In this document: one piece after another, positions 1-11,273 of the stretch
How the letters are laid out: each line of letters starts with the position of its first letter
How positions within the stretch are numbered: the stretch's first letter is position 1
NCBI GenBank assembly: GCA_946497585.1
Contig: CAMMLF010000002.1
Span: forward strand, 1 to 40,139
Source: an uncultured Clostridium sp.
GTDB lineage: Bacteria; Bacillota; Clostridia; TANB77; CAG-508
DNA length: 40,139 bases
Direction of reading: 5' to 3'
Position numbers and translations under genes: made by a program
Notes under the pieces: generated by a model
The model's database searches: none
What the model was told of the DNA's origin: nothing
Seen by the model: the letters and a program-made list of their open reading frames with translations, nothing else

Positions 1-1481
1 CCTTCTCTTATGCTTTGTTTAACATTACCATTAATATCTAATTCCTTATTTGTCACTACAATTCCATTTACTGTTAAGTTATCTCCTTCAACTTCAGTAC
101 CTGGAACTTCTTCAATAACTTCTTGCGCACTATTACCACTTACACTTACTTTTGTATATCTTTCATAATTATCTGTATTATTATAAGAAATAACTTCTCC
201 TTCTCCTAAATCTTTTTGGTCATAATGCTCTTGAGAATGTTTCCCTTCAATTCTTATATTTTCTAATTTATTATCAGAAGCATCGTTAATCGTAATACTA
301 CTTCCTTCCGCACTTCCTTTTTCAGTTTCCACTTCTAGCGCGGTTTTTGTATTATTACTTTGTACTTTTGCTCTTATATAATACTTATCACCAACATTAT
401 TTTCTTCTGTGTACTGACTAATTCCATCATATTTTTCATTAGCAGTAACTGTTGCTTTTTGTTTACTAATAGTTGCTTTTCCATTGTTTTGATTATTCCA
501 ATTATCCAAATCTTCTAAAAAACTACTATTAATTTCATTATTATAAAGCTTATCTTGACTAGCGTCTCCACTAATAACCAAATCGTCAACAGGTCCTATT
601 AAACCATCGGTAATATTTATATCTTTTCCTTCAATACTATTAGTAATATTTTTTCCTGCAATTTCTAAAGCTGTATCTAAACTATCAGTATTAATTTCAG
701 CAAAAGCAAAATATTTATGGTCTATTAAAGCTTCTCTTTGTTCTTGCGCGATTCCTGAATATTGATATGGCGCGCTAATAGTAACTTCTCCATTTTTTGC
801 TTGAATTTGCGCTAAATTATTGGTTTTCCAAGCTTTTTCAACTGAACGAGAATTTACGTCAGCAAAATCAGTATCACTTAAAGTATTATTATATTTAGTC
901 TCTTGTTCTGATTTCCCTTCAATTTTTAAATTGTCAATATAATCATTGTCTGCATCAGTTAATACAAAATCATTTCCTTTAATTGTACTACTTGGATTTT
1001 CTGTTTCTAATCCTTCAAACGTTCCTTCTGTACTATAACCATCATTGTCAATACAAACAAAAGAAATTACCATTTCACCTTTATACACACCCTCAATAAT
1101 TGTTCTTTCTCCAACTTGTTTTTCACCTTCAATAAAAGGCAAATGAGAAAAGTCAATTTCGGCATTTAAAGCTGCCCAATAATATTTATAAGGCTCTTCT
1201 GAAAAAATTAATTTTTGTATCTTATTTGGTTGTAACCATTGTTTAATTTGATTTAATTGCGCGATTGTTACACTGTCAAAAGCTATGTTAATATTAAAAA
1301 TTTTCTCATTAACTTGAGTTTTCCACTTATACACTCCTTTCTTACCCATAATTGTGGCAATGTTAGGATTAACACTACCATAAACAGGAGGAGTATAGCG
1401 GTCACTAGAAGAGACCGCTAATAAATTAAATTCACTGGCCCAGTGGTCGCCGAATTTAAAATCAATATAATCGTTTTGCAT
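1..1481 (-). CDS. Distal tail protein (Dit-like), C-terminus cut by window edge
   Basis: Open frame of about 493 codons running off the left edge, so the protein is partial. The ATG follows AGGAGG inside the last codons of the tape measure gene, with 3 nt between the genes. The N-terminus (MQNDYIDFKFGDHWASEF) and position right after the tape measure fit the siphovirus Dit/tail-component family, whose hexamers cap the tube and anchor the baseplate. Beyond about residue 170 it carries a repeated short motif of the form hydrophobic-x-I-x-G-x-x-x-Q (IEGKSEQE, ISGDASQD, IEGKHSQE, VSGNSAQE). Such repeats are common in extensions of Gram-positive phage tail proteins and suggest beta-rich or carbohydrate-contacting modules. 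The family call is inference from position and N-terminal character. Confidence 0.7.
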   Translation of the reverse strand, partial: MQNDYIDFKFGDHWASEFNLLAVSSSDRYTPPVYGSVNPNIATIMGKKGVYKWKTQVNEKIFNINIAFDSVTIAQLNQIKQWLQPNKIQKLIFSEEPYKYYWAALNAEIDFSHLPFIEGEKQVGERTIIEGVYKGEMVISFVCIDNDGYSTEGTFEGLETENPSSTIKGNDFVLTDADNDYIDNLKIEGKSEQETKYNNTLSDTDFADVNSRSVEKAWKTNNLAQIQAKNGEVTISAPYQYSGIAQEQREALIDHKYFAFAEINTDSLDTALEIAGKNITNSIEGKDINITDGLIGPVDDLVISGDASQDKLYNNEINSSFLEDLDNWNNQNNGKATISKQKATVTANEKYDGISQYTEENNVGDKYYIRAKVQSNNTKTALEVETEKGSAEGSSITINDASDNKLENIRIEGKHSQEHYDQKDLGEGEVISYNNTDNYERYTKVSVSGNSAQEVIEEVPGTEVEGDNLTVNGIVVTNKELDINGNVKQSIRE

Positions 1482-1484
1482 CCT

Positions 1485-4400
1485 TTACCTCCTTCTTATT
1501 TTCATAGTATTTCCATTTGTTGCATCTTTATAAATTGATGATTTTACTTTGTTTATAATTTTATCAATAGAATCAACATCTGTTGCTTCTTGCACATTAA
1601 TATTTAAAGAATCAATTTGTATTGTTTCTTCTGGCGCTTTCTCTTGAGTTTGATTTGAACTTCTACTTGCTTTTGAAAGAGTATCTCTTAATCCTTCAAA
1701 TAACTCTGTCTGTCTAGCATTTAAGAAGGCCTCTGGTTTTGTTTTTGTACCATGTACCATTGCTGGTCCTGTAAAATCAACATAACCACCAGTTTTATAT
1801 CCTTGAAGTTGTGCCAAAGTAAGCCAACCTAAATCTCCATTTCCTAATCTACTACCGGTACTAATATGATATGGTTTTGGATTTCCAGGCGCTACATTAG
1901 TAATGTATACTTTTTTACCTCTATATTGATATCCTAAAGGTCTAGTACCGTAAGAATCATTATAATAAGACCCAGAAACAAAAGTTACTCTATCTCCTTT
2001 TCTAGCAACTCCATCTCCGCCTCCATAACTACCAGAACCACCAGAGCCTCCTGAACCTCCAGAGCCTCCACCAGAACTTGAACTTCCACTAGAACCTCCG
2101 CCACCAGAAACTATTCCGGTTCCAGAACCGATTCTTGCCGCATTATAAATAGCATTATAAATATTTCTTAACCAATTCCATAAATCTTGTCTACTATCTC
2201 TTATATCTGCAATTGCATTATTTATATTTCCAAGATTTCCATTTAAAACTCCACTTATAGTATTTACTCCAGCTTGTAAATTACCATCAATACTTCCTAA
2301 ATCTCTATCAACGTTAATTTTTAAATCTCCAATAGAACCTGTAATAGCGCCATCTTCTATTTTGATTCGTTGAGTATGGAAATCAACTAAAAGAGATTCT
2401 ATATGACCAATTTGACCTTGAGTATCATCTGTTTGAGTATTCCAATCTACTCCAAAATCGGCAAAAGCAGTTTGAGCAGTATCTACATAACCTTGTAAGG
2501 TTATTGCTTTTTGAATCTCATTTGCATTTTGTTCTTCATTCCAAGTACCTAAAAATCCTAAAGTTTCTTCTTTTCCAGCTTCAAAAATAGCTTGAGCTTC
2601 TTGCCAATAGATTCCATTTTCGTCTTTAAAAGTAATTAAATTTTCCATTTGTTGAATTTGTAATTGTCTATCAGCTTCTCTTTCTTGTTGTTCTCTTTGA
2701 ATTCTTTCTAATTCTCTATCTATCTCTGCATCTGCTTGTGCTTGCAACTGTTCATTTAACTGTTTTTGTAAATCAATTAATTCTTGATTATATTGTGAAG
2801 TATTATCTTTTTGCATTACAGCTATTTGTGCTCTCATTTGGTCAATTTGTAAAGCACTTTGTTGTTGAGCTCTAGCATTTCTAGCATCATTAATTTTTTG
2901 TTGCAAAGAATTGTAATATTCAGTATCAATTCTAGACATTTCATCATATTTCTTTTGTAATTCTTCAACTTCTTGTCTATCTCTTTCTATTAAAATATCA
3001 TGAATTTCAGTTTGTAATTCAACAACAGCGTCTCTTTGTTGTTCTAAAAAGTCTTTCATTTTTGATAAATAATCATATTCTGTATCTTCCAATTCATGAA
3101 CAGAATCTTGTAAACTATTGTAAATTGCAATAAGTTCTGCTAATTCAGCTTTTTCATCTTCTCTTAAAGTGTTTGATTCAGCTATTGCAGTTTCATTTAT
3201 ATAAGCTCCATATTCATTCATTGTAACATATTCGCCATATTTTTCTGTAATTTCACTAAGAGCATCGTTTTGTTGCTTTCTTAAATCTTCTAATGCAGCT
3301 TTTGCTAAAAGTGCGCCAGAAGCTGCGGCTTTAAACTGTTGTTCTAAGTCTCCTGAAGTACTTCCAAATAATTCATTTTCAGTGTTAATCATGTCATAAG
3401 TTCTAGATACTAAATCAAAAATAGAAGTAATTTCTCCAGTCCAAGCATCCAATAATTCATTGATTTTACTCAATCTATCATCTACAATAGATTTTAAAGT
3501 TTCTTCTGCGCTCATTAAGTTATCTTTGGCATCACGCCATTTCTCAGCTACTTCTTCACTTTCTTTTGCAGTTTTAGTAACCCAAGTAGTAACTTCGGCC
3601 CAATTAGCGCCCATACTTTCCCATTCTTGTTTTACTAAATCATCGTAAAAAGCATCTGTTATTCTATATTGATTTAAATCTTGGTCCCATTGTAAGAATT
3701 GTCCTAAATTAGAACCTTGTACTTGTTCATTAATTAATCTCATATCGGCTTCTAAGTCAGCAACCGTTTTATCAGCATTAGACCATAAATCAATAGTAGT
3801 TAAAAGTTTATCATTTAATAAATCTAAAGTTTCTAAATCTCCATAAGCCATTGTAATTTTATGTTCACTAACTGATTGCATAAATTCAAGATTTTCTCTT
3901 ACATCCTCTAATCTCTGTAAAAGTTTATCATACATAGAGGTAATATTTTGAATTTGTGTACTTTCAATTTCATATAACTTAGTTTCATTTTCTTGCATTG
4001 ACTCATATTGAGATTCATATTCTTCCATTAATCTTTGGAATTCTTTAATTCTTTCTTCTTGAGACTCAGAAGAAATATAAACTTCACTTACTTTTAATTG
4101 TAACAAACCTTCGTCTGTAAAATAAGCTAAATCTCCATAAGCAGAAGAAATTTGATTACGTAAATCCGCCAAATATCCTTTTTGTGCTCTAATATAATCA
4201 TTATAAATTGCGGCTTGTTGAGAAAGTAATTCATTTTCTTTTTTCAAGTCTTCAATATAATAATTTTTATTAGCATCAATAATATTACGTTTTTCTCTTA
4301 AACGATTTATTTTAGCTTCTATATTTTGAATTTGTTTCATATAATTATAGAATTTTTCAAAATATTCCATATATGCTTCAAATTCATCTTTCTTGCTCTT

Positions 4401-7400
4401 ATCTTTTGAACCTCCCATATTAGAAATATTTTCTAATATAGTACCACTATCATACATATTTTGTAAAGCATTATTTGTAGCACGAATTTGGTCAATTTGT
4501 TTTTGTATTTGGTCAATATATTCTTGACCTGAAATCGAACCTTCTGTTTTTATGTCACTTCCAAAATTTTCTACATTACTATTGCTTGTTCCGCCACCTG
4601 TTAAATCTATCCAAGTATCATCTGCACTGTCATCTCTTTCGTGGTTTAATACAACAGTTAATACTCCATCTTTATTCACTGCACTACCAGTAGCATTTAA
4701 TTCTTTTTGATAAGTTTCTTCGTCAATATACATCATATCGTCTACATTTCTTGCTTTTCCATTTACGCCGTCTGCAATACTTTGTATATATCTTTCAACT
4801 TTTCCAAGTATATTATTCGCTTTTGTTTTAAAGGTCGAAATTCCACCTAACATATTAGTTAAGAAACCACCAAAAGCAGGTAAGACATTTTGTTTTAAAG
4901 TATTTACCCAGCTATCCCAAACATTGGCTGTATTTTGAAGTTCTGTATGTGTATTATTTTTAAGTTCTTCTTGGTCTTTTTCCAACTCTTCATTCATTTT
5001 TACTTTTTGTTCCATTGTTTGGCGTTCGTCTTCTGTATAATACTTATTAGCGTCAATCATTGATTTCAAATTTTCAAGTTGTGCAATTTTAGTTTCACCA
5101 TCAGCGATTGCAGCTTTAATTTTCGCTTTTGCTAAATTTTCTAACGCATCTTTATTTAAAGCTAACTCTCCACGTTCATTAACATAAACCGCAGTTAACA
5201 TATCGCTATTATTAGCAATCATTTCAATTATGTCAAGCTGAGAAAGTTCTCCTTCTTTAATTTCATCATAAGCACTAGCTAAATCTTTTAAACTTGATAT
5301 CTGTTGATTAACACCAGAGTTATAATCGTTGTAAAATGATTGTGAAGCAAGTAATTGTTGTTTTCTAGTTTGTTCAGCTAATTGGTCATTCAATCTTTTT
5401 GCATTTTCAATTTGTTGAGAAGACAAATCTAATTGTTTTTGTATTTCATCTTTTTGTTTTTGCAATTCATCTATTTTAGACTGTTCTGTTACTGTTAAAT
5501 CTCTATTATTTGCTTGCGCATTAAATTGTATTGCATTTATTTGATTATTTAAATCTTGTATTTGTTCAATGGCTTGTTGACCTTGCTCCATTGCTCCAAG
5601 TTTTAAATTATCAATTTGAGTTTTTAAAGCTTCATTAGCTTCTCCCATTTTATCAATAATTGTACTTGTATTAACTAAAAATTGGTCTCCAACTACAGTT
5701 CCTTCTCCTAAATCAAAACCATCATCTAATGCTGACGTTAAACTATAATCACCAGCAAATAAATCTTGAAAAGATTGACCATTCATTGAACTTACATCAG
5801 TTAAAGCTGTTTTTATTGCCTCAGTAACATCTTCCATAATAGTTCCAGGGTCTGGAATTATTTTTTCTATAAACAACTGTTTTTCTTCATCAGTCATTCC
5901 AATTTTGTCTGCAAAAGACATCAAAGAATTATTCCATTTTTCTTTAAAAGCTTTTACATCTACTGCGTTATTAATGTCTAATTTATTTAATTCTTCTTCA
6001 AAAATTGGCCCAATTTCTTCGTCACTAGTAATTCCACTAAATGCTTGAATCATTTTTTGAGCAAAACTATCTCTTTGAGCAGTATCACCATTAAATAAAT
6101 CATCATTATTCATTATTTCATTAATAGAGTCAAAAATTTTTCCTCTTAATTCGGAATTTTGATTTAAGAAAATATTATTTAATTGGTCATAAAGTTGTTG
6201 ATAATTACTATCTCCTTCTTTAACATTCAATGCTCCCAAAGCTTGTTTTATACTATCACTTAAATCTTTTTGTGCAATTTCAATTTGAGAAGTATAAAAT
6301 TGATTTAATAACTGTTTATCTTCATCTGTTGTTGCTGATTGTTTTAATAAATCAAATAATTTATCTCTTTTTTCGCTTAACTCTGTAAAACCTAAACCTT
6401 CTGATTGCGCTTGAAGATATTCATCATAAGCTTCTTGTATTTTTTTAGAATTATTACCTGTCGCAGCTCTAGAAATAATATCAACAAAGTCGTCTGACAT
6501 TTTTGTTTGATTATCTTCTAACCATTTTCTAAATCCATCTTCATCTGCTCCAAATTCTTGTTGCTTTGTATCGAATAAATTTTTAGTAAAAGATGAAGTA
6601 ATAGAATCTACTAAAGTAGTCTGTTCACTGCTTAAATTTTTATTTAAAACATTAATTGTTCTGTTACTTTCTACTGTAGTTTCATATAATTGTTGGACTC
6701 CTTCTACTCCAGCCTCTCTAAATTCACGATAATATTTTATAACTTCTTGTAATTTTTTCTTTGTTTCTTCTGAATATTTACCAGCTTCAATTGCTTTTTC
6801 AGCTTCATCTAAATCAACATTATTAGTTAAAATGTTTTGAGCCATATCCCAAGGATTTAAACCATTTTCATAAGTTCTTTTTAAATAAGCTTTATTATTT
6901 CCTAAAGTAGTTATTTCTCCACTCTTTTTTGTAAAATTATCAAAAAAACCTATCTGTTTATAAGCATTTTGAGCTTTTGTCATTGCTTCAGATTGTTCTG
7001 CTGTGTAAGCATCTTCGGTATTTTTATTACCTCCAAAACCTGATTTTACTACTTGTTTGTTTAAAGTGTCTCCTAGTTGTAAATCAGTTTCTGCGGATTT
7101 TCTTTTTTCTTCAGCAGCTTCAATCTTCTTCTGTTTTAAATATTCTTTAATTGCTTCTGTATTTTTTAAATAATAATTTCCTTCAGAATCTAAACCAGCT
7201 AATAATTCGGGATATTGGTCTATTAAATCTTGAGTTACCGTTTTTAATTCTTCTTTTTCATCAGAAGTTAATTCCATTTTTTCTGTTAAATTGGTGTATT
7301 TATTAACTAAAGTTTCTAATGAATTTGCTTCGTCACTTGCTTTTTGTGCGGCTTCAGAAGCTGCAGCGGCTTGCTCTCTTAAACCAGCATTCATATCAGA

Positions 7401-10400
7401 TAACCAAGATATTAATTTTACTATTCCTGAGACAGCTAAACTAATACCTAGAGTCATACCAGCTTGTGCAACATTATAAGCTATTGTAGAAGCAGTTAAA
7501 GCTTTTAAACCAATATTTTGCTTTTGTTGCGCTATATATGTTTGAGTAGCTTGAGCTATTGTTATACCTTCTTGTTTAGCTAATTTTGTAATAGCATCAA
7601 CTTGTTTTTGAGTAACTCCAGCTAAAATTTCTGTTTGTTTTCCATTTTCTTGTATTAAAGGAACTCCTTGTGCAATTTGATTATTATATACTTGAATTAA
7701 ACTATTTAATTCTTTTAATGCTTTTCCTTGAGTAAAAAAAGTTTGGCTTAGTTTGCCTGTGACTTTTCCATCAACACCACCAAATATAGTGCTAGTACCT
7801 AATCCTCTGATATTTCCTTCTGTATCTGAGCCTATATTATTAGCAATATTATTGGTAATAGAGTTTAATGCATTTTCTTTATTTATTTTTGCTCTATTTG
7901 TAGCCAATTTTGCAAAAAACGCAGCAACCGCAGTCCCTGCAACAGTTAAAGCTGGTCCCAATCTATTTATTAAACTTAATAAATCTGAAATTAAGTCATA
8001 AGCACCTTTTATCGCATTATTGCCACTAGTAAGTGATGCATAAAATGACTCTGCTTCAGCTTTAACATTATTTAAACTAGATTCAATACCAGTCGCATAA
8101 TTTCTAAATTGTTGTGAAGAACGTCCGGCAGAATCTTGTGAACTAGCAACTAATTCCATTGTTCTATCATAATCATTCATTAAAGCTAAGAAACGAGATT
8201 GTTGTCTATTACCAGCGATAACAGTAGCCAAATAAGCTTGTGAGTTTCTTGATAAATCATTCCATTTTCCACCTAATTCATCAATAATATCATCCAAGTC
8301 TCTCATTTGATTTGTTGTATCAAATAATTCAATACCAACTGTTCTTAAAGCTGTTTGTACTTTATTTACGTCAACACCATCTTCTAGTGCGGTTGTAGGG
8401 TCTTCTTTTAATTCAGCCATACGAGCAACGATTGTTTTCATCGCAGAACCAATATTTGTTGGTGCCTCACGAGTTACTTCAACCATTTTACCTAGATATC
8501 CAAGTAAGTGGTCTAAATCTACACCAGCGGTTGCAGCAGATGATGCTACTTTTTCAATAGCGCTTGATAGTTCACCAAAATCCGCAGCAGAATCAGCACC
8601 TACGGCAGAAATTTTATCTGTAACTTCCATTGCTTGAGTTGCAGCCATGCTATAACCATTCATAATAGCAGTTAAAGTATTAGCAGCATCAGCCATTGAA
8701 ACTTCACCTAAAGCTGCGGCTACAGCAGTTGCTTCTACCATTTGATTAACTTCTGCAGTATTTAAACCTTGTTGATAGTATAATTTAGTAGCTTCTAACA
8801 AATCTGTTGTTGTCATGTGTAAACGTTTAGCTTGTGCATTATAAGTTTCAAAGCTTGACCAAGCCTCTTGCGCAGTTTTGTTAGTAACGATACCAATTTG
8901 TGTCATTGAATCGTCCATTGCTTTTACAGTAGACAATCCTTGTTTTATAGTTGAAAACAACCTTTCTACTATATAATTCAATGAAATATAAGTTGTTAAT
9001 GTACGTCCAATTTCTCCAAAAGTATCATTAAAAGTTTTTGAAGCTATAGAACTATTTTTTAATTCTAAATTTTGTTTTTGCAAACTTTGCGCGAACATAT
9101 CAGTTCTATTTTTTGCTTGTATTTTTAATTCGTTTAACTTTTCTAAACTTTCAGAAGTTTCTTGTGTTATTTTACTTTCTTCATTTTGCTCTAATAAGCC
9201 ATTAGAATTATTAATTCTATTATCTTCTTGTTTTAATTGTTTTAATTGCGCTTCGCTTGTCTTTTTAATGGCTTCTTCAACATTCAATTGACTTTTTGCT
9301 TTTTTGTCCAAAATTGGTTGCAATTCTGCCTCTAAAGTTTTTGAATGCTCTAAAATATCATTATAGGCTTGTAATTCTGCTTTTAAACCTTCTAAACTTT
9401 CATCACTTCCGCCCTGAATTTTTTCTAAACTATTAATTTTTAAATTAGCATCTTTTATTGCCTGCGCATTTTCCGGAGTAGCTTTTCTTTCGTATAATTT
9501 GTCTCTATTTGCTTTTTCTTGTTTTATTGTGTCTGCCGTACTTTTTATAAAATCTTCTTGTGCTTTAATTTGTTCTTTTAATGCTTGAGTACTTTCTCCA
9601 TAAACTTGATAATTGCTCTGTATTCTTTCATTAATCTTTTCTAGAACAGCTTCTGTTTCAAGTAAATCTATTCCAGAAAATTTTGAAAAATCTATATTTC
9701 CTTTTTCATCTAAGTTAGAATAAGCTCTTTGTAAGTATCCCTCTAATTCTTCTTGATACATACGAAGAACTCCATCTCCGTTGCCTTCGTATAAACTTTT
9801 AAAACCTGAGTCTGGATAAACCATTCCTGTTAAGTCTTGTTTTCCAGCTTCTATTATTGTTGATAAATCTTTATTATATTGTGACTCTTGTTTAGGTCCA
9901 TAACCACTTGTATTACTAATAATACTATCTGTATCTGAGTCAATATTTCTTAAAGAACCTTCGGCATTTTTCAAGAAATCACGTTCTTGTCCTTCAACTC
10001 CCAATAATGCTCTTTGGGTATTTGTTAAATTAGTAAATAAATTACCTAATTCTTGTAATTTACTATCCAAACTATTAATTGAAGCAGTAGTATTATTTAC
10101 CGCTTGAAGCATTACATTATCAGAAGTATCTTCAGAAGACAATGTGTTTACTGTAGCTTGTGTACTAATGATATCATTAACCAATCCGCCTACAGTTTTT
10201 GCATTAGTAGCATTACTTACACTAATTTTTGCATTTGAAGTTCTATCAATTATATTTGCATAATCTCTTGCGGCATCACGCATTTGAACTAATTGATTGT
10301 ATTGTTCATTTATGCTTTGTTTTAAATTATTATCTTTATTTACATTAGTTCTAGCAGTTACTTCCGTAAGTTCCTGCATCTTTTTTATAACCTTATCTAT

Positions 10401-11258
10401 ATCAGAAGCAGTAGAACTATCAATTCCTAATTGTTCAGAAAGTTTTTTATAACCTCTAGTTTTACTAGCTTGATTTTTATATTGTTCAATTCTTTTTAAT
10501 TGATTTTCAAATTTTTTATACTCTTCAGCTAATCTTTTAATTTCTGCTTGTTCAGCCTCTAACAATTTTGAATTAGTAAAATCAGCTTTATTAGTTCTAG
10601 TAGTTGCTAATTTTTGTAATTCTTCATAACTAGAATATCCTTTACTTTGTGCGGCTTGATTTTGATAAGCAGTAATTTCACTTTGTAACTGTTTTAAACT
10701 TCTTAATTTTGTTTCTTGTTCTTGAAGTTTTTGATTTTGAATATCTAATAATCTATTGTATTCATTAGAAACACCGTTAGCTTGTAATTCTTGTTTTGCT
10801 TTATTTAATTGTTCGATATTATTTTTTAAAATATCAATATTTTTTATTTCTTTGTCAAAATCTGAACCTGTAAGATTTTTGAAATTTTGTTTAATTTCTA
10901 AAGTCTGTTTATTGATATCTTCCATTAATGTTTTATATTGAGTAGTACTTTTTACTAAACTATCCATATTGATAGTTTTCATTGTAATACCAATTTGTTT
11001 AACATTATTTTCTAATTCTTCTGTTATAGCATTAATTTTTTGAATATCTTTATCATTAAAAACAGATTTTTTACTAATGTTTTCAAAAACCTTTTGTAGT
11101 TTAGTCATTCGTTCTAAAGTTTTATTTAAACTTGTCTCTACACTTTTATCTAAGCTAATATTATCCATTACTTGGCTTAATTCTTTTTTAATTCTATCAA
11201 TGTTAGTAATATTAGCTTGTGCATTTAAACGAATATTTAAACTATCGTTTCTCGCCAT
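1485..11258 (-). CDS. Tail tape measure protein, very large (3257 aa)
   Basis: Tape measure protein that sets tail length and is threaded through the tube. It is by far the longest gene. Long heptad-like, Q/E/K/N-rich helical stretches fill residues 1-750 and much of 1250-2950. A TP901-type core with predicted membrane helices lies at about 770-1200 (VKAMDDSMTQIG, EVTREAPTNIGSAMKTI, small-residue-rich AAVAGTAV). A Gly/Ser-rich linker near 3040 is followed by an SH3-like region (KGDRVTFVSGSYYN through LTLAQLQGYKTGGYV). No lysozyme, peptidase or NlpC/P60 motif is visible, so a cell-wall-cutting activity would have to come from another tail protein. The ATG is preceded by AGGTGAGAG. At about 1.5 angstrom per residue the tail would be near 490 nm, which is inference. 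Confidence 0.95.
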   Translation of the reverse strand: MARNDSLNIRLNAQANITNIDRIKKELSQVMDNISLDKSVETSLNKTLERMTKLQKVFENISKKSVFNDKDIQKINAITEELENNVKQIGITMKTINMDSLVKSTTQYKTLMEDINKQTLEIKQNFKNLTGSDFDKEIKNIDILKNNIEQLNKAKQELQANGVSNEYNRLLDIQNQKLQEQETKLRSLKQLQSEITAYQNQAAQSKGYSSYEELQKLATTRTNKADFTNSKLLEAEQAEIKRLAEEYKKFENQLKRIEQYKNQASKTRGYKKLSEQLGIDSSTASDIDKVIKKMQELTEVTARTNVNKDNNLKQSINEQYNQLVQMRDAARDYANIIDRTSNAKISVSNATNAKTVGGLVNDIISTQATVNTLSSEDTSDNVMLQAVNNTTASINSLDSKLQELGNLFTNLTNTQRALLGVEGQERDFLKNAEGSLRNIDSDTDSIISNTSGYGPKQESQYNKDLSTIIEAGKQDLTGMVYPDSGFKSLYEGNGDGVLRMYQEELEGYLQRAYSNLDEKGNIDFSKFSGIDLLETEAVLEKINERIQSNYQVYGESTQALKEQIKAQEDFIKSTADTIKQEKANRDKLYERKATPENAQAIKDANLKINSLEKIQGGSDESLEGLKAELQAYNDILEHSKTLEAELQPILDKKAKSQLNVEEAIKKTSEAQLKQLKQEDNRINNSNGLLEQNEESKITQETSESLEKLNELKIQAKNRTDMFAQSLQKQNLELKNSSIASKTFNDTFGEIGRTLTTYISLNYIVERLFSTIKQGLSTVKAMDDSMTQIGIVTNKTAQEAWSSFETYNAQAKRLHMTTTDLLEATKLYYQQGLNTAEVNQMVEATAVAAALGEVSMADAANTLTAIMNGYSMAATQAMEVTDKISAVGADSAADFGELSSAIEKVASSAATAGVDLDHLLGYLGKMVEVTREAPTNIGSAMKTIVARMAELKEDPTTALEDGVDVNKVQTALRTVGIELFDTTNQMRDLDDIIDELGGKWNDLSRNSQAYLATVIAGNRQQSRFLALMNDYDRTMELVASSQDSAGRSSQQFRNYATGIESSLNNVKAEAESFYASLTSGNNAIKGAYDLISDLLSLINRLGPALTVAGTAVAAFFAKLATNRAKINKENALNSITNNIANNIGSDTEGNIRGLGTSTIFGGVDGKVTGKLSQTFFTQGKALKELNSLIQVYNNQIAQGVPLIQENGKQTEILAGVTQKQVDAITKLAKQEGITIAQATQTYIAQQKQNIGLKALTASTIAYNVAQAGMTLGISLAVSGIVKLISWLSDMNAGLREQAAAASEAAQKASDEANSLETLVNKYTNLTEKMELTSDEKEELKTVTQDLIDQYPELLAGLDSEGNYYLKNTEAIKEYLKQKKIEAAEEKRKSAETDLQLGDTLNKQVVKSGFGGNKNTEDAYTAEQSEAMTKAQNAYKQIGFFDNFTKKSGEITTLGNNKAYLKRTYENGLNPWDMAQNILTNNVDLDEAEKAIEAGKYSEETKKKLQEVIKYYREFREAGVEGVQQLYETTVESNRTINVLNKNLSSEQTTLVDSITSSFTKNLFDTKQQEFGADEDGFRKWLEDNQTKMSDDFVDIISRAATGNNSKKIQEAYDEYLQAQSEGLGFTELSEKRDKLFDLLKQSATTDEDKQLLNQFYTSQIEIAQKDLSDSIKQALGALNVKEGDSNYQQLYDQLNNIFLNQNSELRGKIFDSINEIMNNDDLFNGDTAQRDSFAQKMIQAFSGITSDEEIGPIFEEELNKLDINNAVDVKAFKEKWNNSLMSFADKIGMTDEEKQLFIEKIIPDPGTIMEDVTEAIKTALTDVSSMNGQSFQDLFAGDYSLTSALDDGFDLGEGTVVGDQFLVNTSTIIDKMGEANEALKTQIDNLKLGAMEQGQQAIEQIQDLNNQINAIQFNAQANNRDLTVTEQSKIDELQKQKDEIQKQLDLSSQQIENAKRLNDQLAEQTRKQQLLASQSFYNDYNSGVNQQISSLKDLASAYDEIKEGELSQLDIIEMIANNSDMLTAVYVNERGELALNKDALENLAKAKIKAAIADGETKIAQLENLKSMIDANKYYTEDERQTMEQKVKMNEELEKDQEELKNNTHTELQNTANVWDSWVNTLKQNVLPAFGGFLTNMLGGISTFKTKANNILGKVERYIQSIADGVNGKARNVDDMMYIDEETYQKELNATGSAVNKDGVLTVVLNHERDDSADDTWIDLTGGGTSNSNVENFGSDIKTEGSISGQEYIDQIQKQIDQIRATNNALQNMYDSGTILENISNMGGSKDKSKKDEFEAYMEYFEKFYNYMKQIQNIEAKINRLREKRNIIDANKNYYIEDLKKENELLSQQAAIYNDYIRAQKGYLADLRNQISSAYGDLAYFTDEGLLQLKVSEVYISSESQEERIKEFQRLMEEYESQYESMQENETKLYEIESTQIQNITSMYDKLLQRLEDVRENLEFMQSVSEHKITMAYGDLETLDLLNDKLLTTIDLWSNADKTVADLEADMRLINEQVQGSNLGQFLQWDQDLNQYRITDAFYDDLVKQEWESMGANWAEVTTWVTKTAKESEEVAEKWRDAKDNLMSAEETLKSIVDDRLSKINELLDAWTGEITSIFDLVSRTYDMINTENELFGSTSGDLEQQFKAAASGALLAKAALEDLRKQQNDALSEITEKYGEYVTMNEYGAYINETAIAESNTLREDEKAELAELIAIYNSLQDSVHELEDTEYDYLSKMKDFLEQQRDAVVELQTEIHDILIERDRQEVEELQKKYDEMSRIDTEYYNSLQQKINDARNARAQQQSALQIDQMRAQIAVMQKDNTSQYNQELIDLQKQLNEQLQAQADAEIDRELERIQREQQEREADRQLQIQQMENLITFKDENGIYWQEAQAIFEAGKEETLGFLGTWNEEQNANEIQKAITLQGYVDTAQTAFADFGVDWNTQTDDTQGQIGHIESLLVDFHTQRIKIEDGAITGSIGDLKINVDRDLGSIDGNLQAGVNTISGVLNGNLGNINNAIADIRDSRQDLWNWLRNIYNAIYNAARIGSGTGIVSGGGGSSGSSSSGGGSGGSGGSGGSGSYGGGDGVARKGDRVTFVSGSYYNDSYGTRPLGYQYRGKKVYITNVAPGNPKPYHISTGSRLGNGDLGWLTLAQLQGYKTGGYVDFTGPAMVHGTKTKPEAFLNARQTELFEGLRDTLSKASRSSNQTQEKAPEETIQIDSLNINVQEATDVDSIDKIINKVKSSIYKDATNGNTMKIRRR

Positions 11259-11273
11259 TCACTCTCACCTACC

